Source of the DNA: Elusimicrobiota bacterium
GTDB lineage: Bacteria; Elusimicrobiota; Elusimicrobia; F11
DNA length: 64,000 nt
Assembly: GCA_022072025.1 (NCBI GenBank)
Contig: JAJVIP010000006.1
Span: forward strand, 62,001-126,000
Direction of reading: 5' to 3'
Positions 54,334-64,000 of this stretch are shown here, one piece after another (the first letter of the stretch is position 1; each line of letters begins with the position of its first letter). The position numbers were made by a program, and so were the translations under genes. The notes below the pieces were generated by a model. It was given only the letters and a program-made list of their open reading frames with translations. It had not been told where the DNA came from and ran no database searches.

Positions 54334-54663
54334 TTATCGCTTTTTGGGCTCGGGAATAACAGTGCCCGTTGCCCGACACAAGCGAATCTTTGTTCCATCC
54401 GACAATCGATCGAATTTCGGACGCGTGGGTTTTTTGGTGTCCGGATCAATCAACATCACTTTGCCAACCGGCAAAAACATCTCTTTGTCTTTAATACCGC
54501 CCGTTTGTCCTTGGCCTTGAGGACGAGTATGACGCTTGGCCAAATTAATTTTGGCAACAAGAACTCGTCCCTTGGAAGGCTCCACCTTAATGACTTCCCC
54601 TTCTTTTCCCTTATCTTTTCCCCAAAGAATTTTTACCTTGTCGTATTTGCGAACATTCTTCAT
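54334..54663 (-). CDS. rplX: 50S ribosomal protein L24
   Basis: It has 109 residues with the KOW motif VKILWGKDKGKEGEVIKV and the basic NLAKRHTRPQGQGQTGG. Confidence 0.97.
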   Translation of the reverse strand: MKNVRKYDKVKILWGKDKGKEGEVIKVEPSKGRVLVAKINLAKRHTRPQGQGQTGGIKDKEMFLPVGKVMLIDPDTKKPTRPKFDRLSDGTKIRLCRATGTVIPEPKKR

Positions 54664-54665
54664 GA

Positions 54666-55034
54666 TTAAAGAACCTCAGGGGCGAGCGAAATAATTTTTA
54701 AAAAGTTTTTTTCACGTAATTCACGGGCAATTGGGCCAAAAATACGCGTGCCACGCGGTTCATTTTCATCGTTGATAACCACTCCCGCGTTGTCATCAAA
54801 TCGAATGTAACTGCCATCTGCCCGACGGGATTCCTTTCTTTGACGAACCACGACCGCCTTAACAACGTCGCCTTTTTTAATCGTGGCACCTGGCAAAGCC
54901 ACTTTAACGGCACAAACGACTTTGTCGCCAATAGCAGCATATCGACGACCGGAAGATCCGGATACGTGAATAACCATCAACTCCCGAGCGCCGGAGTTAT
55001 CAGCAACAGTCAAATAAGTTTGTTGTTGAATCAT
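54666..55034 (-). CDS. rplN: 50S ribosomal protein L14
   Basis: It has 122 residues: [19 protein letters not shown] at the start, [18 protein letters not shown], and [17 protein letters not shown] at the end. It overlaps rpsQ by four bases. Confidence 0.98.
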   Translation of the reverse strand: MIQQQTYLTVADNSGARELMVIHVSGSSGRRYAAIGDKVVCAVKVALPGATIKKGDVVKAVVVRQRKESRRADGSYIRFDDNAGVVINDENEPRGTRIFGPIARELREKNFLKIISLAPEVL

Positions 55035-55306
55035 TGGAGTTTCACCGTAGCCTTGTTAAGAATATCCGTGATACGCCAACGTTTTTTTGATGACATTGGA
55101 CGAGTTTCAGCAACTCGCACCCGATCACCAGAATGAGATTCGTTTTTCTCATCATGAGCATAAACTTTGGTTGTGAGGTTTCGGATTTTTTCATATTGTG
55201 GATCCCGTTTGGACCAGCGAACTTCAACGACACGGGTCTTATCCATCTTATCAGAGACAACCCAACCTTCTAAAACCTTGCGGTTCGAACGTGTTTCAAC
55301 TGTCAT
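55031..55306 (-). CDS. rpsQ: 30S ribosomal protein S17
   Basis: It has 91 residues with [41 protein letters not shown] and SSKKRWRI. Confidence 0.97.
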   Translation of the reverse strand: MTVETRSNRKVLEGWVVSDKMDKTRVVEVRWSKRDPQYEKIRNLTTKVYAHDEKNESHSGDRVRVAETRPMSSKKRWRITDILNKATVKLQ

Positions 55307-55506
55307 GGGTTGTTTCTCCTTTGACTCATATAAGTATGAACGCGAGCCACTTCACGTCTGACTTTGCGAATCGACATGGTATTTTTCAATGGAGCAGACG
55401 CGGCGCGAAATCGTAGTTTAAACAGCTCTTCCTGAGATTTCTGAAGTCGTTGCTGAAGCTCTCCTTCGCTTGCTTGTTTGTAATCAATTTTTTTTTCTTT
55501 TGCCAT
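55303..55506 (-). CDS. rpmC: 50S ribosomal protein L29
   Basis: It has 67 residues with EGELQQRLQKSQEELFKLRF and VRREVARVHTYMSQRR. It overlaps rpsQ by four bases. Confidence 0.96.
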   Translation of the reverse strand: MAKEKKIDYKQASEGELQQRLQKSQEELFKLRFRAASAPLKNTMSIRKVRREVARVHTYMSQRRNNP

Positions 55507-55529
55507 AAATTATAAATCTCCCACTCCCG

Positions 55530-55943
55530 TTAGACGCCAGTGCGCTCAATATATTGACACTTGATGGGCAACTTATCCGAAGCCACTTTCATGGCTTGTT
55601 TCGCTTCTGCGGGCGTTATCCCTTCCATCTCAAATAAAATACGTCCTCTTTTCACCACGGCCACCCAAAAGGCAGGATCTCCTTTTCCTTTTCCCATTCG
55701 TGTTTCAGCGGGTTTTTGAGAAATGGGTTTATCGGGAAAAATGCGAACCCACATCTTTCCGCCCTTCTTGGTGTAGCGTGATAAAGCCACACGTGCTGCT
55801 TCAATCTGCCGAGCTGTAATCCATTTATTACCGAGAGCCTGAAGACCAAACTCTCCAAAAGCCAAAGTCGCCCCTTTGTGGGCTGTGCCCGCAAGACGCC
55901 CGCGGTGCTGTTTTCTATATTTGACACGTGATGGCATCAACAT
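55530..55943 (-). CDS. rplP: 50S ribosomal protein L16
   Basis: It has 137 residues from ATG 55943, favoured over ATG 55937 by AGGAG nine bases upstream. Conserved parts are [27 protein letters not shown] and [18 protein letters not shown]. Confidence 0.97.
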   Translation of the reverse strand: MLMPSRVKYRKQHRGRLAGTAHKGATLAFGEFGLQALGNKWITARQIEAARVALSRYTKKGGKMWVRIFPDKPISQKPAETRMGKGKGDPAFWVAVVKRGRILFEMEGITPAEAKQAMKVASDKLPIKCQYIERTGV

Positions 55944-55946
55944 AAA

Positions 55947-56705
55947 TTATTTCTCCTCTATGGGAGTCTCTTCCGCAACTTGAGGCGTAACCTCAGATTC
56001 AACCACCGGAGTTTCTCCAACAGTGGATAAAGCGGCCAAAGGCTTCACGTCAACTTCTTTAATTAAATCGGCTTCTGATTTAAGGAAAAATTCTTTTTTG
56101 AAAATCCAACACTTGACGCCAATGCGTCCCATGGTGATATGAGCTTCGGTAAATCCATAATCAATATCCGCTCGGAAGGTGTGCAAAGGCACCCGCCCTT
56201 CCATGGTCCATTCGGTTCGCGCAATTTCAGCTCCGCCCAATCGTCCCGCCACCATTAGTTTTATGCCACCTGCGCCCGCTTGCATGGTTCTCTCAACAGC
56301 ACGCTTCATTGCACGTCGAAAAGCAATTTGTTTTTCAAGCTGAAAAGCCACGCTTTCGGCCACCAATTGGGCATCCAGTTCAGGACGTTTAATCTCCACC
56401 ACATTGATGGTGGCCTCTGATGAAGTCATATCTTGAACTTGTTTTTTAAGTTCTTCGATATCGGCCCCTTTTTTCCCGATAATAACGCCCGGACGCGCGG
56501 TATGAAGATTCACCCGAATATATTTGCCGGTTCTTTCAATGGTTACTTTGGAGAGAGCCGCCATACGAAATCTGTCTTTGAGAAATTTTCTAATCCTGAA
56601 ATCTTCTTCGATCAAATCAGGCATATCTTTCGGAGAATACCATCGAGATTCCCAATCTTGGATATAACCGACTCGCAAAGCCTTTGGTGAAATCTTATTA
56701 CCCAC
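55947..56705 (-). CDS. rpsC: 30S ribosomal protein S3
   Basis: It has 252 residues. The KH domain is HTARPGVIIGKKGADIEEL, and MEGRVPLHTFRADIDYGF is conserved. After ~215 residues an acidic Glu/Val-rich tail extends the protein. Confidence 0.97.
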   Translation of the reverse strand: MGNKISPKALRVGYIQDWESRWYSPKDMPDLIEEDFRIRKFLKDRFRMAALSKVTIERTGKYIRVNLHTARPGVIIGKKGADIEELKKQVQDMTSSEATINVVEIKRPELDAQLVAESVAFQLEKQIAFRRAMKRAVERTMQAGAGGIKLMVAGRLGGAEIARTEWTMEGRVPLHTFRADIDYGFTEAHITMGRIGVKCWIFKKEFFLKSEADLIKEVDVKPLAALSTVGETPVVESEVTPQVAEETPIEEK

Positions 56706-56717
56706 TCTGTTGTCCCC

Positions 56718-57056
56718 TTATTTTTTAACCGGTTTTTGATCCGTCACCTTGATGGTCACGTGACAAGTTTTCCGTTTATAAATTCCGCGCGCACCCATGG
56801 CCATGGGGCGAACTCTCTTCAATACGGGCCCATTGTCCACCCATGCGGCTTTCACATACATGGCATTGGGGTCTTGAGCCCCTGAATTAGAAAATGCGCT
56901 TTTTAAAGTTTTAAAAACCATAATTCCGGCGGCACGCGGGACCGTGGGCAATATGTTATAGGCCTTGGCCACGGATTTTCCCCGTATAAGCCCCAAAACC
57001 TGACCTACCTTCCGAGGCGAGAAACGTTGATGTCTTGCAATTGCTGTAGCTTCCAT
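56718..57056 (-). CDS. rplV: 50S ribosomal protein L22
   Basis: It has 112 residues from ATG 57056 (MEATAIARHQRFSPRKVGQV); upstream in-frame codons overlap rpsS. RPMAMGARGIYKRKTCHVT ends the protein. Confidence 0.97.
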   Translation of the reverse strand: MEATAIARHQRFSPRKVGQVLGLIRGKSVAKAYNILPTVPRAAGIMVFKTLKSAFSNSGAQDPNAMYVKAAWVDNGPVLKRVRPMAMGARGIYKRKTCHVTIKVTDQKPVKK

Positions 57057-57069
57057 AAATATTCCCAGT

Positions 57070-57357
57070 TTAGGTTGTTGCGGTGGCTTCTTTTGTATGG
57101 GCAGCTCCATGGCCCTTAAAGAAGCGTGTCGGCGCAAATTCACCCAATTTGTGCCCTACCATCTGGTCCGTAATAAACACTGGATGAAATTTTCGTCCAT
57201 TATGAATTCCGATAGTGACACCGACAAAATCCGGAGAGATATCAGAATTACGGGCCCACGTATTGATGACCCTCTTGTCCCCTTTTTCTTTGGTTGCTCG
57301 AATTTTTTCGAGCAATCTTTCGTCAATGTACGGTCCTTTTTTTGTTGAACGACTCAC
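57070..57357 (-). CDS. rpsS: 30S ribosomal protein S19
   Basis: It has 95 residues from GTG 57357 with AGGTGAT upstream. [14 protein letters not shown] and [19 protein letters not shown] are conserved. Confidence 0.97.
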   Translation of the reverse strand: MSRSTKKGPYIDERLLEKIRATKEKGDKRVINTWARNSDISPDFVGVTIGIHNGRKFHPVFITDQMVGHKLGEFAPTRFFKGHGAAHTKEATATT

Positions 57358-57424
57358 CTAAAATCACCTCTCATTAAAATAATTGAAAATTCTTGGCTCT
57401 CATCATGCTTTCCGTTGAATATGA

Positions 57425-58273
57425 TCATGCTGCTGAAACAACGGCTTTGCTGGCACGGCGATCACGAACAATCAACCAATCCGTTTGATGCCTGGTTCTC
57501 GTCTTATAACCTTTGGCAGGCTGATTCCAAGGAGATCTGGGCTGATTGTTTCCTTTCGATCGACCCCGTCCTCCTCCGTGCGGATGGTCCACTGAATTCA
57601 TAGCAGTTCCGCGAACAGTGGGGCGAATGCCTCGATGACGTGAACGCCCCGCATTTCCCAATGACAAATTTTCATGCTCCAAATTACCAACCTGCCCAAT
57701 CGTGGCTGTACAACTGGAAGGAATCAAACGAATCTCCCCTGAAGGAAGGCGAACCTGACAAAACTCTCTCTCTTTGGCCATCAATTGCGCAGCTCCACCA
57801 GCTGAACGCACAATTTGTCCACCTTTACCGGGAACAAGCTCAATATTGTGGATCACTGACCCTTCCGGCATGGCCGACAAAGGAAGGGCATTTCCAATTT
57901 TAATTTCTGCCTCAGGACCTGACATAACGCGATCATTTACTTTTAGGCCTTCAGCGTGAATGATGTAGCGTTTATCACCGTTTGAAAAATAAACTAGCGC
58001 AATGCGCGAAGTTCGATTGGGGTCATACTCCACTGACACAACACGGCCAGGAACACCCCAATTATCTCTTTTAAAATCGATCAAACGATAACGTCTTTGA
58101 TGACGCCCGCCAATATGGCGAACCATAATTTGACCAGTGTTGTTACGCCCCCCCGTTTTGGGCAGCGCTCTTAAAAGCTTCTTTTCCGGAGCTTTTTTTG
58201 AAAGCCACGAAAAATCTTCAACGCTCATGCTTCGGCGAGAAGGGGTATAGGGTTTAAATGTCTTCAAGGCCAT
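57425..58273 (-). CDS. rplB: 50S ribosomal protein L2
   Basis: It has 282 residues. The peptidyl-transferase-proximal [20 protein letters not shown] is present with the conserved His, along with [16 protein letters not shown]. Confidence 0.98.
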   Translation of the reverse strand: MALKTFKPYTPSRRSMSVEDFSWLSKKAPEKKLLRALPKTGGRNNTGQIMVRHIGGRHQRRYRLIDFKRDNWGVPGRVVSVEYDPNRTSRIALVYFSNGDKRYIIHAEGLKVNDRVMSGPEAEIKIGNALPLSAMPEGSVIHNIELVPGKGGQIVRSAGGAAQLMAKEREFCQVRLPSGEIRLIPSSCTATIGQVGNLEHENLSLGNAGRSRHRGIRPTVRGTAMNSVDHPHGGGRGRSKGNNQPRSPWNQPAKGYKTRTRHQTDWLIVRDRRASKAVVSAA

Positions 58274-58275
58274 GT

Positions 58276-58560
58276 TTATGCCACCTCTTCCCAGTTGATC
58301 TGTTGTCCCTGTTTAACTTGAATAATTGCCTTTTTGCGATCGGGTTGATACCCACCCACAGGGCCTGTTCTCCGCCTGAATTTCCCAACGATCTTTGTGG
58401 TTTTTATACTGAGAACGTTGACTTTAAACCGTGATTCGATCGCTGAGCGAATTTGCCCCTTGCTGGCTGAAGGATCCACCTCAATCACGTACCCATTTTT
58501 CTCTCGAATTCGGGTGGATTTTTCTGTAACCAGAGGACGACGTAGGATATTAATTGACAT
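58276..58560 (-). CDS. rplW: 50S ribosomal protein L23
   Basis: It has 94 residues from ATG 58560, which lies inside the rplD end (11-base overlap). [20 protein letters not shown] is conserved. It forms the exit-tunnel docking site. Confidence 0.97.
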   Translation of the reverse strand: MSINILRRPLVTEKSTRIREKNGYVIEVDPSASKGQIRSAIESRFKVNVLSIKTTKIVGKFRRRTGPVGGYQPDRKKAIIQVKQGQQINWEEVA

Positions 58561-59197
58561 TGGATTTTTCCGTTTTTCCCTGTACGCGAGCGACCAACTT
58601 CTCAAGACCCGCTTTTGTTATAAACACGCGCCTCGCGCGCAAACAATCATAGGTGTTAAATGAGGCCACGTCCGTGACCTGCACATGAGAAATATTTCTA
58701 GAAGCCCGATCGAAAGCAGGATCGATTTTTTCAACCAACAAGAAAGAGTTCGTGGGTGCTTTCCATTTGGAATAAACTGTGGCTACATTTTTTGTTTTTA
58801 CTTCGGAGAGGTTGATGGGATCAACAACTTGAATTCTGTTGTCCTGAAGGAGTCCGCGGAGGGCCATTTTGAAGGCGATTTGTTTTTTCTGTTTTGGAAG
58901 ATCTTGGCTATAGTCTCGATTCACGGGCCCAAATATAATTCCGCCTTTCCTCCACAAGGGTGAACGAGTTGAACCAGCGCGAGCATTACCCGTCCCTTTC
59001 TGTTTCCATGGTTTTAAGCCTCCACCCGATACCATGGCTCGCGTTTTAACGGAATGGGTTCCGGACCTTAAACCAGCTTGGTAGGCGACCACCACTTCAT
59101 GGAGAAGCGCTGGCGATGTTTTTGTAGCAACCAAAGCCTCGTCAAAAGTGACGTTGCCTGATTCCTTACCTGAATTATCAATAACTTTAAGTTCCAT
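58550..59197 (-). CDS. rplD: 50S ribosomal protein L4
   Basis: It has 215 residues with the tunnel loop KPWKQKGTGNARAGSTRSPL and the conserved ends EALVATKTSPALLHEVVVAY and LVARVQGKTE. Confidence 0.97.
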   Translation of the reverse strand: MELKVIDNSGKESGNVTFDEALVATKTSPALLHEVVVAYQAGLRSGTHSVKTRAMVSGGGLKPWKQKGTGNARAGSTRSPLWRKGGIIFGPVNRDYSQDLPKQKKQIAFKMALRGLLQDNRIQVVDPINLSEVKTKNVATVYSKWKAPTNSFLLVEKIDPAFDRASRNISHVQVTDVASFNTYDCLRARRVFITKAGLEKLVARVQGKTEKSNVN

Positions 59198-59233
59198 ATA
59201 TTATTTACTCAACTTGTTTTGGGTGGCGCCGAC

Positions 59234-59986
59234 TTACTTTTTGGCTTTCGGCTTCGCTTGCTGCTTGGGTTGGGATGAAATCTTAACCGCGCGGCTCGTA
59301 GGCTTAAGCACAACGAAATTCCCGTTGGGCCCTGGAACGGACCCTCGGAGAAGTATCAAATTCTTTTCAGTGTCAACATCAACAATTTCAATTTTTGGGA
59401 CAGTCGACCAAACGTGTCCCATCCGACCGGGTTTCCTTGTTCCGGGAAGGACATGTTGCGGCCCTTGGGCACCATTCGAACCAGGATGGCGCCGGTATTC
59501 ACCATTTCCATGGCTGTGCGGAAGACCCGCGAATCCATGCCGTTTCATAACTCCAGCGTAACCCTTCCCCCGTGTCAGACCAGAAACCTGGACCATTTCT
59601 CCTTTCGAAAAAACGTTGGCGGGAACAGGTTGCCCCACTTTAAATGCACCTGAATCGCTCACGTGGAATTCACGTAACCATCGCTTAAGCGGGAGTCCTT
59701 TTTTGGACAAATGTTGAGCCTCAGCTTTGCTTAATTTCTTTTCTGCCACATCACCATAACCAACTTGCACTGCACTGTACCCATCTTTTTCTTTTGTTTT
59801 AATTTGGGTAACAATATTTCCTTCGGTGGAAATAACAGTCACAGGGACCATATCGGAATTCTCAAGAAAAATTCTTGTCATCCCAATCTTGGTTCCAACG
59901 ATACCCTTGAGCGGAGCTGTTTCCACTTGTGGAGCAGAACTATCGCTCACAGGTTGTTCATTTGTCATTTTCGCTTCTTGTCCCAT
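59234..59986 (-). CDS. rplC: 50S ribosomal protein L3
   Basis: It has 250 residues with GIVGTKIGMTRIF and GLTRGKGYAGVMKRHGF. It has a ~25-residue N-terminal extension and a Lys/Gln tail (QPKQQAKPKAKK). ATG 59986 or ATG 59968 could start it; neither has a good Shine-Dalgarno. Confidence 0.96.
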   Translation of the reverse strand: MGQEAKMTNEQPVSDSSAPQVETAPLKGIVGTKIGMTRIFLENSDMVPVTVISTEGNIVTQIKTKEKDGYSAVQVGYGDVAEKKLSKAEAQHLSKKGLPLKRWLREFHVSDSGAFKVGQPVPANVFSKGEMVQVSGLTRGKGYAGVMKRHGFAGLPHSHGNGEYRRHPGSNGAQGPQHVLPGTRKPGRMGHVWSTVPKIEIVDVDTEKNLILLRGSVPGPNGNFVVLKPTSRAVKISSQPKQQAKPKAKK

Positions 59987-60007
59987 AAAAATAAATTATT
60001 CTCTTTT

Positions 60008-60355
60008 TTAAAAATCAATTCTTGGAAGTTGGATTGACACATCCACTCCTGCCGGCAAATCTAACTTGCGCAGTTCCTCGACGGTACGCGCCGTTGGCTC
60101 AACAATGTCCACCAAACGTTTATGAATCCTCATTTCAAATTGCTCTCGGGATTTTTTATCGGTGTGGGGGGAGCGCAGCACTGTATATTTTTTGATGGTG
60201 GTTGGCAAGAGGACCGGCCCAGACAAATTGGCTCCCGTTCGTTGGACCGTATCCACGATTTTCGCGAGGGAATCATCCAACATCCGGTAATCATACCCCC
60301 GCAATTTGATGCGAATTCTTTGCATATCTAAGCTTGCTGCGGCTCTATCTGACAT
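60008..60355 (-). CDS. rpsJ: 30S ribosomal protein S10 (NusE)
   Basis: It has 115 residues from ATG 60355 (AGGAG five bases upstream). This gives about ten extra N-terminal residues before [38 protein letters not shown] is conserved. Confidence 0.97.
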   Translation of the reverse strand: MSDRAAASLDMQRIRIKLRGYDYRMLDDSLAKIVDTVQRTGANLSGPVLLPTTIKKYTVLRSPHTDKKSREQFEMRIHKRLVDIVEPTARTVEELRKLDLPAGVDVSIQLPRIDF

Positions 60356-60376
60356 AAGTTCTCCTGCTGAATTCCT

Positions 60377-62455
60377 TTAAGCTTTGGCCGTAGCAACCAG
60401 CTCTTCAGCGAGGTTGCGCGGCACTTCTTCATAATGACTGGGCTCCATTGAATAGGAGGCCCGACCCTGAGAAAGCGAACGAATGGTGGTGGCATAACCG
60501 AACATTTCACTCAAGGGGACAAATCCGTGAATGTATTGAATCACACCCTTATCTTCAACTTGTTCAATACGGCCACGACGACGGTTTAAGTCGCCAATGA
60601 CATCCCCCATATAATCTTTTGGGGTTACAACATCGATTTTCATAATGGGCTCAAGAAGGACAGGGCTGGCTTTTTTGCATCCTTCTTTAAAGGCCATGGA
60701 AGCGGCAATTTGGAAAGCCATATCGTTTGAGTCCACTTCGTGGAAACTTCCGTCAAACAAGGTCACAATGATATCAACCACGGGATAACCTGCCATCACA
60801 CCTGAGTCAAGCGCATTGATAAGCCCCTTCTGAACTGAGGGAATATATTCTTTTGGAATACGCCCCCCCTTGATCTTATCGACAAATTCATAGCCTTTAC
60901 CGGTTTGATTGGGCTCCACATTTATCCAAACGTGGCCATAGTTACCCCGGCCACCTGATTGCTTGATGTATTTGCCTTCTTGCTCCACCTTCTTCCGAAT
61001 GGTTTCGCGGTAGGCAACTTGAGGTTTACCAATATTGGCCACCACATTAAATTCACGTTTCATACGATCCACCAAAATTTCCAAATGAAGTTCTCCCATT
61101 CCTGAAATAATGGTTTGTCCCGTTTCTTGATCGGTTCTAATTTTAAATGTGGGGTCTTCTTCCGCCAAACGATTGAGCGCGATGGCCAACTTCTCTTGAT
61201 CTGCCTGTGATTTGGGTTCAATGGCCAAAGAGATGACTGGTTCAGGAAACTTTGGCGGCTCAATGACCATCGGCTTGGATTCGTCAGAAAGAGTTTGACC
61301 TGTGGTCACTCCTTTCAAGCCAATCACAGCTCCAATGTTGCCGGCTGTTATTTCCTGAACTTCTTCTCGTTTATCCGCATGCATACGCAAGATGCGTCCG
61401 ATTCTTTCTCTCATTTTCGTGGTGGCATTATAGACCTGCGTGCCCCCTTGCAACTTGCCCGAGTACACTCGAACAAACGTAAGTTTTCCAACGTGTGGAT
61501 CTGTTTGAATTTTAAATGCCAATGCCGTCAATGGTTCATTGTCTGTTTTTTGGCGTGTCATGGGTTCGCCTGTATCCGGATCTGCCCCATGAAGTGTCGT
61601 TGATTCAACCGGAGAAGGCAAATACATGTTCACCGCATCCAAAAGAGGTTGCACCCCCTTATTTTTAAAAGAGGTTCCGCAGAGGAATGGAAAGAATGTT
61701 CCCGTGATGGTGGCTTTCCGAATGACTTTGTTAATTTCATCGACAGAGATTTCTTTTCCGTCCAGATATTTATGGGCCAATTCATCATCGTAATCAGCCA
61801 ACTTTTCGATGAGGCCTTCACGGTATTTCTTGGCTTGTTCAACCATATCTTCCGGAATTTCAACCTCATCAAATTTTGCCCCCAATTCTTCTCCTGACCA
61901 TATCAGGGCCTTCATTCGAACCAAATCAATCAAACCTTTAAAACTAGACTCAATCCCAATTGGTAACTGAATGGGAACAGCATTCGCTCCTAATTTTTCA
62001 TGAAGTGAATTCAAGCACATGTAAAAATCAGCGCCCAACTTGTCCATTTTGTTGGCGAACACAAGTCGGGGCACTTTATACTCGGTGGCCTGACGCCAAA
62101 CTGTTTCTGACTGAGGTTCAACGCCTTGTGAACCGTCGAGCAAAACCACAGCGCCATCCAAAACGCGCAGTGATCTTTGCACCTCGGCCGTAAAGTCAAT
62201 ATGGCCAGGAGTATCAATAATGTTATAGGCGCATTCTTTCCAGGTGCAATGGGTGGCGGCGGAGGTAATGGTGATTCCTCGTTCCCGCTCCTGTTCCATC
62301 CAGTCCATGACGGTGTTTCCCTCATGGACTTCGCCGATCTTATAGATTCGTCCCGTGTAATACAGAATACGTTCGGTGGTGGTGGTTTTTCCGGCATCAA
62401 TGTGAGCAATAATGCCGATGTTTCTAATGAGGGACTTGTCTGGTTCTTTGGCCAT
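60377..62455 (-). CDS. fusA: Elongation factor G
   Basis: Ribosomal translocase GTPase, 692 residues. G motifs are [24 protein letters not shown] and [10 protein letters not shown], followed by domains II-V with [19 protein letters not shown]. It directly precedes rpsJ; no tuf lies between. Confidence 0.98.
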   Translation of the reverse strand: MAKEPDKSLIRNIGIIAHIDAGKTTTTERILYYTGRIYKIGEVHEGNTVMDWMEQERERGITITSAATHCTWKECAYNIIDTPGHIDFTAEVQRSLRVLDGAVVLLDGSQGVEPQSETVWRQATEYKVPRLVFANKMDKLGADFYMCLNSLHEKLGANAVPIQLPIGIESSFKGLIDLVRMKALIWSGEELGAKFDEVEIPEDMVEQAKKYREGLIEKLADYDDELAHKYLDGKEISVDEINKVIRKATITGTFFPFLCGTSFKNKGVQPLLDAVNMYLPSPVESTTLHGADPDTGEPMTRQKTDNEPLTALAFKIQTDPHVGKLTFVRVYSGKLQGGTQVYNATTKMRERIGRILRMHADKREEVQEITAGNIGAVIGLKGVTTGQTLSDESKPMVIEPPKFPEPVISLAIEPKSQADQEKLAIALNRLAEEDPTFKIRTDQETGQTIISGMGELHLEILVDRMKREFNVVANIGKPQVAYRETIRKKVEQEGKYIKQSGGRGNYGHVWINVEPNQTGKGYEFVDKIKGGRIPKEYIPSVQKGLINALDSGVMAGYPVVDIIVTLFDGSFHEVDSNDMAFQIAASMAFKEGCKKASPVLLEPIMKIDVVTPKDYMGDVIGDLNRRRGRIEQVEDKGVIQYIHGFVPLSEMFGYATTIRSLSQGRASYSMEPSHYEEVPRNLAEELVATAKA

Positions 62456-62460
62456 GGAAT

Positions 62461-62940
62461 TTACCAGCGATAGTGAGCAAAAGCCTTATTAGCTTCAGCC
62501 ATTTTGTGGGTGTCTTCACGCTTTTTAATTGAAAGTCCTTCTTTTTTGCTGGCTGCCAAAATTTCCTCCGCCAATCGTTCTTTCATTGGCTTGCCGGTTT
62601 TTGAGCGGCTGAAAGTGAGAATCCAACGCATGGCCAAAGCGATACTGCGCTCTGGTTTCACTTCAGAGGGAACCTGATAGGTGGCTCCGCCCACCCGACG
62701 AGCTCTGACTTCCAAGAGAGGACGAACATTTTCAATCGCACGATTGAAGGTTGCGAGTGGGTCTTCACTCGATTTTCCTTTAATCCGTTCAAGTGCTCCG
62801 TAAATGATTCGTTCTGCGGTTGACTTTTTTCCACCTTCAATGATCTTGTTGATCATCTGAGAAATTAAAACAGATTTATAGATTGGATCAGGACCAGGTC
62901 CTGGACGGCGGTCTTTGGCTTTTAAATCTTTTCGTGGCAT
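62461..62940 (-). CDS. rpsG: 30S ribosomal protein S7
   Basis: It has 159 residues with [37 protein letters not shown] and [13 protein letters not shown] at the end. Confidence 0.98.
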   Translation of the reverse strand: MPRKDLKAKDRRPGPGPDPIYKSVLISQMINKIIEGGKKSTAERIIYGALERIKGKSSEDPLATFNRAIENVRPLLEVRARRVGGATYQVPSEVKPERSIALAMRWILTFSRSKTGKPMKERLAEEILAASKKEGLSIKKREDTHKMAEANKAFAHYRW

Positions 62941-62941
62941 T

Positions 62942-63328
62942 TTACTTCGTCTCCTTGGCTTTGGGTCTCTTGGCTCCGTATTTGGAACGCCCTTGTTTTC
63001 GGTCAGTTACTCCAGATGAGTCAAGCACACCTCTAATAATGTGGTATCGAACGCCGGGAAGATCTTTAACACGGCCTCCACGGATCATAACGATGGAGTG
63101 CTCCTGAAGATTATGCCCCACCCCAGGGATATAGGCCGTTACTTCCACGCCGGTTGTCAACTTAACCCGTGCGATTTTACGAAGCGCTGAATTGGGTTTC
63201 TTGGGTGTGGTGGTTTTTACTTGAGTGCAAACACCGCGACGCTGAGGACAGTTTTCCAAGGCAGGCGATTTTGTTTTGCTGGTTTGAGCCTCGCGGATAC
63301 CGCGAATAAGTTGACTTGTTGTTGGCAT
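62942..63328 (-). CDS. rpsL: 30S ribosomal protein S12
   Basis: It has 128 residues with [19 protein letters not shown] (the Lys linked to streptomycin sensitivity is kept), [19 protein letters not shown] and [11 protein letters not shown]. Confidence 0.98.
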   Translation of the reverse strand: MPTTSQLIRGIREAQTSKTKSPALENCPQRRGVCTQVKTTTPKKPNSALRKIARVKLTTGVEVTAYIPGVGHNLQEHSIVMIRGGRVKDLPGVRYHIIRGVLDSSGVTDRKQGRSKYGAKRPKAKETK

Positions 63329-63329
63329 G

Positions 63330-64000
63330 TTATTTCTTCTCCGACTCTTCGATTAATCTGCGTTCATAGAAACCGGTTCCTGCCGGAATCAAATGACCGA
63401 TAATGACGTTTTCTTTTAGACCCAAGAGATCATCCACAGCGCCCGTGGTTGCAGCTTCAACAAGCACGCGTGTGGTTTCTTGGAAACTGGCGGCAGAGAT
63501 GAACGATTCAGACGCCAATGATGCTTTGGTGATACCCAACAGTACTGGCTGGGCTTCTGCTTGTTCTCCCCTCTTCACGCCTTTATTGGCGAGAATGAAT
63601 CTCGATCGAGGCACTATTTCACCGGCCAAGAAATCAGTGGCCCCTGACTTGGTGATGACCACATTCGACAACATTCGTCGAACAATAATTTCAATGTGTT
63701 TGTCGTTAATGATAACGCCTTGCAGACGGTAGACTTCCTGAATTTCATTCACGAGGAACTCTTGAACTTCTTTGGCTCCTTTGACTTTCAAAATATCATG
63801 AGGATTGATAGCTCCGTCTACAATGGGTTCTCCAACTCCAACGCGATCACCTTCGTACACAACCAAATGTTTTCCTTGAGGAACATTGTAATCCCGTTGA
63901 AGACCGGTATCTTCGTTGGTCACAATGACTTTGAGACCCCCTTTCGGAGTCGAAGCCAATTTAACCGTTCCCTCAATTTCTGAAATAACAGCTGGGGTTT
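63330..64000 (-). CDS. rpoC: RNA polymerase beta' subunit, partial (C-terminal end)
   Basis: The frame is open to the right edge, so about 223 C-terminal residues are seen and the start is outside. Conserved parts are [51 protein letters not shown] and [16 protein letters not shown]. It lies one base from rpsL, as in rpoBC-rpsLG-fus order. Confidence 0.97.
   Translation of the reverse strand, partial: TPAVISEIEGTVKLASTPKGGLKVIVTNEDTGLQRDYNVPQGKHLVVYEGDRVGVGEPIVDGAINPHDILKVKGAKEVQEFLVNEIQEVYRLQGVIINDKHIEIIVRRMLSNVVITKSGATDFLAGEIVPRSRFILANKGVKRGEQAEAQPVLLGITKASLASESFISAASFQETTRVLVEAATTGAVDDLLGLKENVIIGHLIPAGTGFYERRLIEESEKK

Noticed and set aside
1-64000. tRNA, rRNA, CRISPR and transposase genes
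   Set aside because: No cloverleaf-like intergenic sequence, no regularly spaced direct repeats with unique spacers, and no transposase motifs were seen; intergenic space is small.

Overview
The window is a bacterial chromosome segment of about 50 % GC. It carries vertical-type housekeeping genes (ribosomal proteins, Sec, RNA polymerase, cell-shape genes) next to lineage-specific surface genes. A B12-dependent ribonucleotide reductase, a PorV/UPF0164-type outer-membrane barrel, FlgD-like C-terminal tails, a Mre/Rod elongasome and a giant secreted or membrane protein together suggest an uncultured Gram-negative lineage. I favour Elusimicrobiota, or less likely Omnitrophota. This assignment is inference and not a search result.

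Region 1 (1-11943, minus) is one uninterrupted reading frame that runs off the left edge. I checked nearly all of it codon by codon from 1 to about 10920 (plus spot checks near the start) and saw no in-frame stop. It encodes at least 3981 residues: a signal or anchor segment, a Tiki/ChaN/EreA-like domain, a polytopic membrane block, a Gly-rich linker, two copies of a ~825-residue unit that each contain an array of [YWFL]G-x-x-H-P motifs, an alpha/alpha-toroid glycan-enzyme-like domain, and a long beta-rich tail. This is the most unusual object in the window.

Region 2 (12218-25901) holds nrdJ (minus), then a forward run: M23 peptidase, subtilase with FlgD-like tail, PorV-FlgO-like fusion, an anchored protein, a ZIP transporter, dnaX, recR and a HEAT-repeat protein. 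Two kinds of palindromic repeat sit at the 5' ends of the subtilase and PorV genes.

Region 3 (25980-31136) has an unknown protein and a TPR protein (minus), divergent from an MBOAT/SGNH acyltransferase pair (plus). The TPR gene and the giant gene share an upstream array of hexamers repeated every 11 bp.

Region 4 (31133-64000, minus) is a 33-kb unidirectional housekeeping block. In transcription order: rpoC (3' end)-rpsL-rpsG-fusA-rpsJ, the S10/spc/alpha ribosomal genes through rplQ, then mreBCD-mrdA-rodA, DUF2344, rng, rplU-rpmA-obgE-proB, a DUF2723 glycosyltransferase and ychF. tuf and rpmD are missing from their usual places. No tRNA, rRNA, CRISPR array or transposase was seen.
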